Below are positions 62,534 to 64,000 of a stretch of 64,000 nt of DNA, piece after piece; within the stretch, counting starts at the first letter, position 1, and every line of letters starts with the position of its first letter. Both the position numbers and the translations under genes were made by a program. The notes below the pieces were generated by a model that ran no database searches, was not told the DNA's origin, and saw nothing but the letters and a program-made list of their open reading frames with translations. Source of the stretch: Acidobacteriota bacterium (GTDB lineage Bacteria; Acidobacteriota; Thermoanaerobaculia; Multivoradales; JAGPDF01); assembly GCA_014584695.1 (NCBI GenBank), contig JACTMI010000028.1:124001-188000 (forward strand), in the 5' to 3' direction.

Positions 62534-64000
62534 ATGACCGGATTCGAGAAGCTCGGAGTTTTCTATCTCGGCCGCCCGCTCGACCCCGCCACGCTGGCTC
62601 CGCTGGCTCCGGTCGCGGAGCCGCTGCTCTACGACGCGCGCGACCTGGTGACCCATGCGGTCATCGTCGGCATGACCGGGAGCGGCAAGACCGGTCTGGG
62701 GATCGGCCTGCTCGAGGAGGCGGCCATCGACGGCGTCCCGGCGGTGATCGTCGATCCCAAGGGCGACCTCACCAACCTGTTGCTGACCTTCCCGGAGCTG
62801 CGGCCGGAGGATTTCCTCCCCTTCGTGCGCGAAGAGGACGCGGCGCGCAAGGGGATCGGGCGCGAAGAGCTGGCCGCTCAGGAGGCGGAGAAGTGGCGGC
62901 GCGGTCTCGCTTCCTGGGGCCAGGACGGGGAGCGGATCCGGCGCTTCCGCGAAGCCGCCGAAGTGGCGGTCTTTACGCCCGGCAGCGAGATCGGACGGCC
63001 GCTGTCGATCCTGGCCTCGTTCGCGGCGCCGCCGCCGGAGGTCGTCGCCGACGGCGATCTCCTCCGCGACCGGGTCGAGACCTCCGCGACCAGCCTGCTG
63101 GCGCTGCTCGGCGTCGACGCCGATCCGCTGAGGAGCCGGGAGCACATCCTCCTGGCCTCTCTCCTCGACGCCGCCTGGCGGGCCGGCCGGGACTACGATC
63201 TGCCCGGGCTCATCGCCGACCTGCAGCAGCCGCCGCTCGCCAGAGTCGGGGTGCTCGAGGTCGAGACCTTCCTACCGGCGCAAGACCGCTTCGCTCTCGC
63301 GCTCCGGCTGAACAACCTGCTGGCCGCGCCTGGCTTCGACGTCTGGCTGCGCGGCGAGGCGCTGTCTTTCGACCGCCTGCTCTACGGTGCCACGGGCAAG
63401 CCGCGGCTCGCCGTGGTCTCGATCGCCCACCTGTCGGACGCCGAGCGGATGTTCCTGGTCGCGCTGCTGCTCAACGAGGCGGTGGCCTGGATGCGTAGCC
63501 GCCCGGGCAGCTCGAGCCTGCGTGCGCTGCTCTACATGGACGAGGTTTTCGGCTACTTGCCGCCGGTGGCGAATCCGCCGTCGAAAAAGCCGATGCTGAC
63601 GCTGCTCAAGCAGGCGCGCGCATTCGGCTTGGGCGTCGTCCTCGCCACCCAGAATCCGGTCGACCTCGACTACCGGGCGCTATCGAACATCGGCACTTGG
63701 TTTCTCGGTCGGCTGCAGACGGAGCGCGACAAGGCGCGCGTGCTCGACGGCCTCGAAGGCGCTTCGACCGCCTCCGGAGCGGTCTTCGACCGGCCGTCGA
63801 TGGACCGCATCCTGTCCGCGCTCAAGGCCCGCAACTTCCTGCTCCACAATGTCCACGACACGGGGCCGAGCCTGTTCGAGACGCGCTGGGTACTCTCTTA
63901 CCTCGCCGGACCCATCGACCGGGCGCAGCTGCGCCAGTTGGTCGGCCCGCCGGCGCCGAGGGTGGAGGCCGAGCCACCGGTCGCCGCGCCGGCTGCGGTT
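62534..64000 (+). CDS. HerA-like P-loop ATPase (3' part beyond window)
   Basis: The first 489 residues are visible; the stop codon lies past the right edge. Walker A is GMTGSGKT (46-53) in the setting [20 protein letters not shown], followed by [18 protein letters not shown]. Walker B is near residue 335 ([13 protein letters not shown]), and the sensor and arginine-finger region is in [20 protein letters not shown]. This is the FtsK/HerA branch of hexameric DNA-pumping or protein-remodelling ATPases, in a stand-alone form often annotated as DUF853/DUF87-type. Its partner, if any, would lie downstream. A TAGGCT hexamer 15 bases upstream and GGGAGG before the ATG support the start. Confidence 0.85.
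   Translation, partial: MTGFEKLGVFYLGRPLDPATLAPLAPVAEPLLYDARDLVTHAVIVGMTGSGKTGLGIGLLEEAAIDGVPAVIVDPKGDLTNLLLTFPELRPEDFLPFVREEDAARKGIGREELAAQEAEKWRRGLASWGQDGERIRRFREAAEVAVFTPGSEIGRPLSILASFAAPPPEVVADGDLLRDRVETSATSLLALLGVDADPLRSREHILLASLLDAAWRAGRDYDLPGLIADLQQPPLARVGVLEVETFLPAQDRFALALRLNNLLAAPGFDVWLRGEALSFDRLLYGATGKPRLAVVSIAHLSDAERMFLVALLLNEAVAWMRSRPGSSSLRALLYMDEVFGYLPPVANPPSKKPMLTLLKQARAFGLGVVLATQNPVDLDYRALSNIGTWFLGRLQTERDKARVLDGLEGASTASGAVFDRPSMDRILSALKARNFLLHNVHDTGPSLFETRWVLSYLAGPIDRAQLRQLVGPPAPRVEAEPPVAAPAAV

Overview
The window is a densely packed, very GC-rich stretch of a bacterial chromosome: 50 protein genes on both strands, short intergenic gaps, and no rRNA, tRNA, CRISPR, prophage or insertion sequence that I can see. 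A Gram-negative-type envelope is indicated by predicted lipoproteins, a small secreted beta-barrel, a MacA-like adaptor and a protein with the lipid-A-disaccharide-synthase N-terminal domain. The mix of PEGA/PilZ/TPR proteins, a tandem-permease ABC exporter, a long Lhr helicase and several secreted proteins without a recognised family would fit a deep-branching lineage such as Acidobacteriota. That placement is inference only; the window has no marker rRNA.

Layout. 1-3468 (minus): a possible operon of a degenerate nucleotide-cyclase-like protein, purC and an EAL phosphodiesterase cut by the left edge. 3613-5845 (plus): two glycosyltransferases. 5832-11290 (minus): TPR-PDZ protein, PEGA-type Ser/Thr kinase and a degenerate S9-like lipoprotein. 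11289-11774 (plus): zinc-ribbon protein. 11838-18032 (minus): PilZ protein, moaA, M50 protease, speA and an SGNH hydrolase. 18114-28529 (plus): TPM-like protein, membrane-anchored unknown, zinc-ribbon rhomboid, ABC exporter, DUF2339-DUF3999 pair and a Pro/Thr-rich secreted protein. 28539-31671 (minus): SDR, 89-residue protein and molybdopterin oxidoreductase. 31764-43699 (mostly plus): Lhr-type helicase, small barrel, OsmC, cation efflux, TPR protein, MurJ and transglutaminase-TPR lipoprotein. 43677-48605: trmL, then a MacA/two-permease/ATPase exporter. 48606-49413: about 800 bases of repeat-bearing non-coding DNA. 49414-64000: asnS, a lipid-A-type membrane protein, EamA transporter, acyl-CoA dehydrogenase with quinone oxidoreductase, LTA4H-like aminopeptidase, MinD-like ATPase, rimO-ribF-trxA-M24 peptidase, and a HerA-like ATPase cut by the right edge.

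The most striking signal is regulatory. Thirteen genes that begin a transcription unit have a TANNNT hexamer whose last T lies only 6-10 bases before the start codon, usually without a Shine-Dalgarno sequence. Genes with the same hexamer further upstream, or internal operon genes, tend to carry a Shine-Dalgarno sequence instead. This suggests widespread leaderless or near-leaderless mRNAs. It also fixes several start codons and reveals two divergent gene pairs with almost no intergenic DNA. Other items of note are a three-copy operator-like array before the acyl-CoA dehydrogenase gene, an alternating repeat family before asnS, a run of perfect hairpins before the HerA-like gene, and a glycosyltransferase whose family N-terminus can only be reached from a rare start codon.
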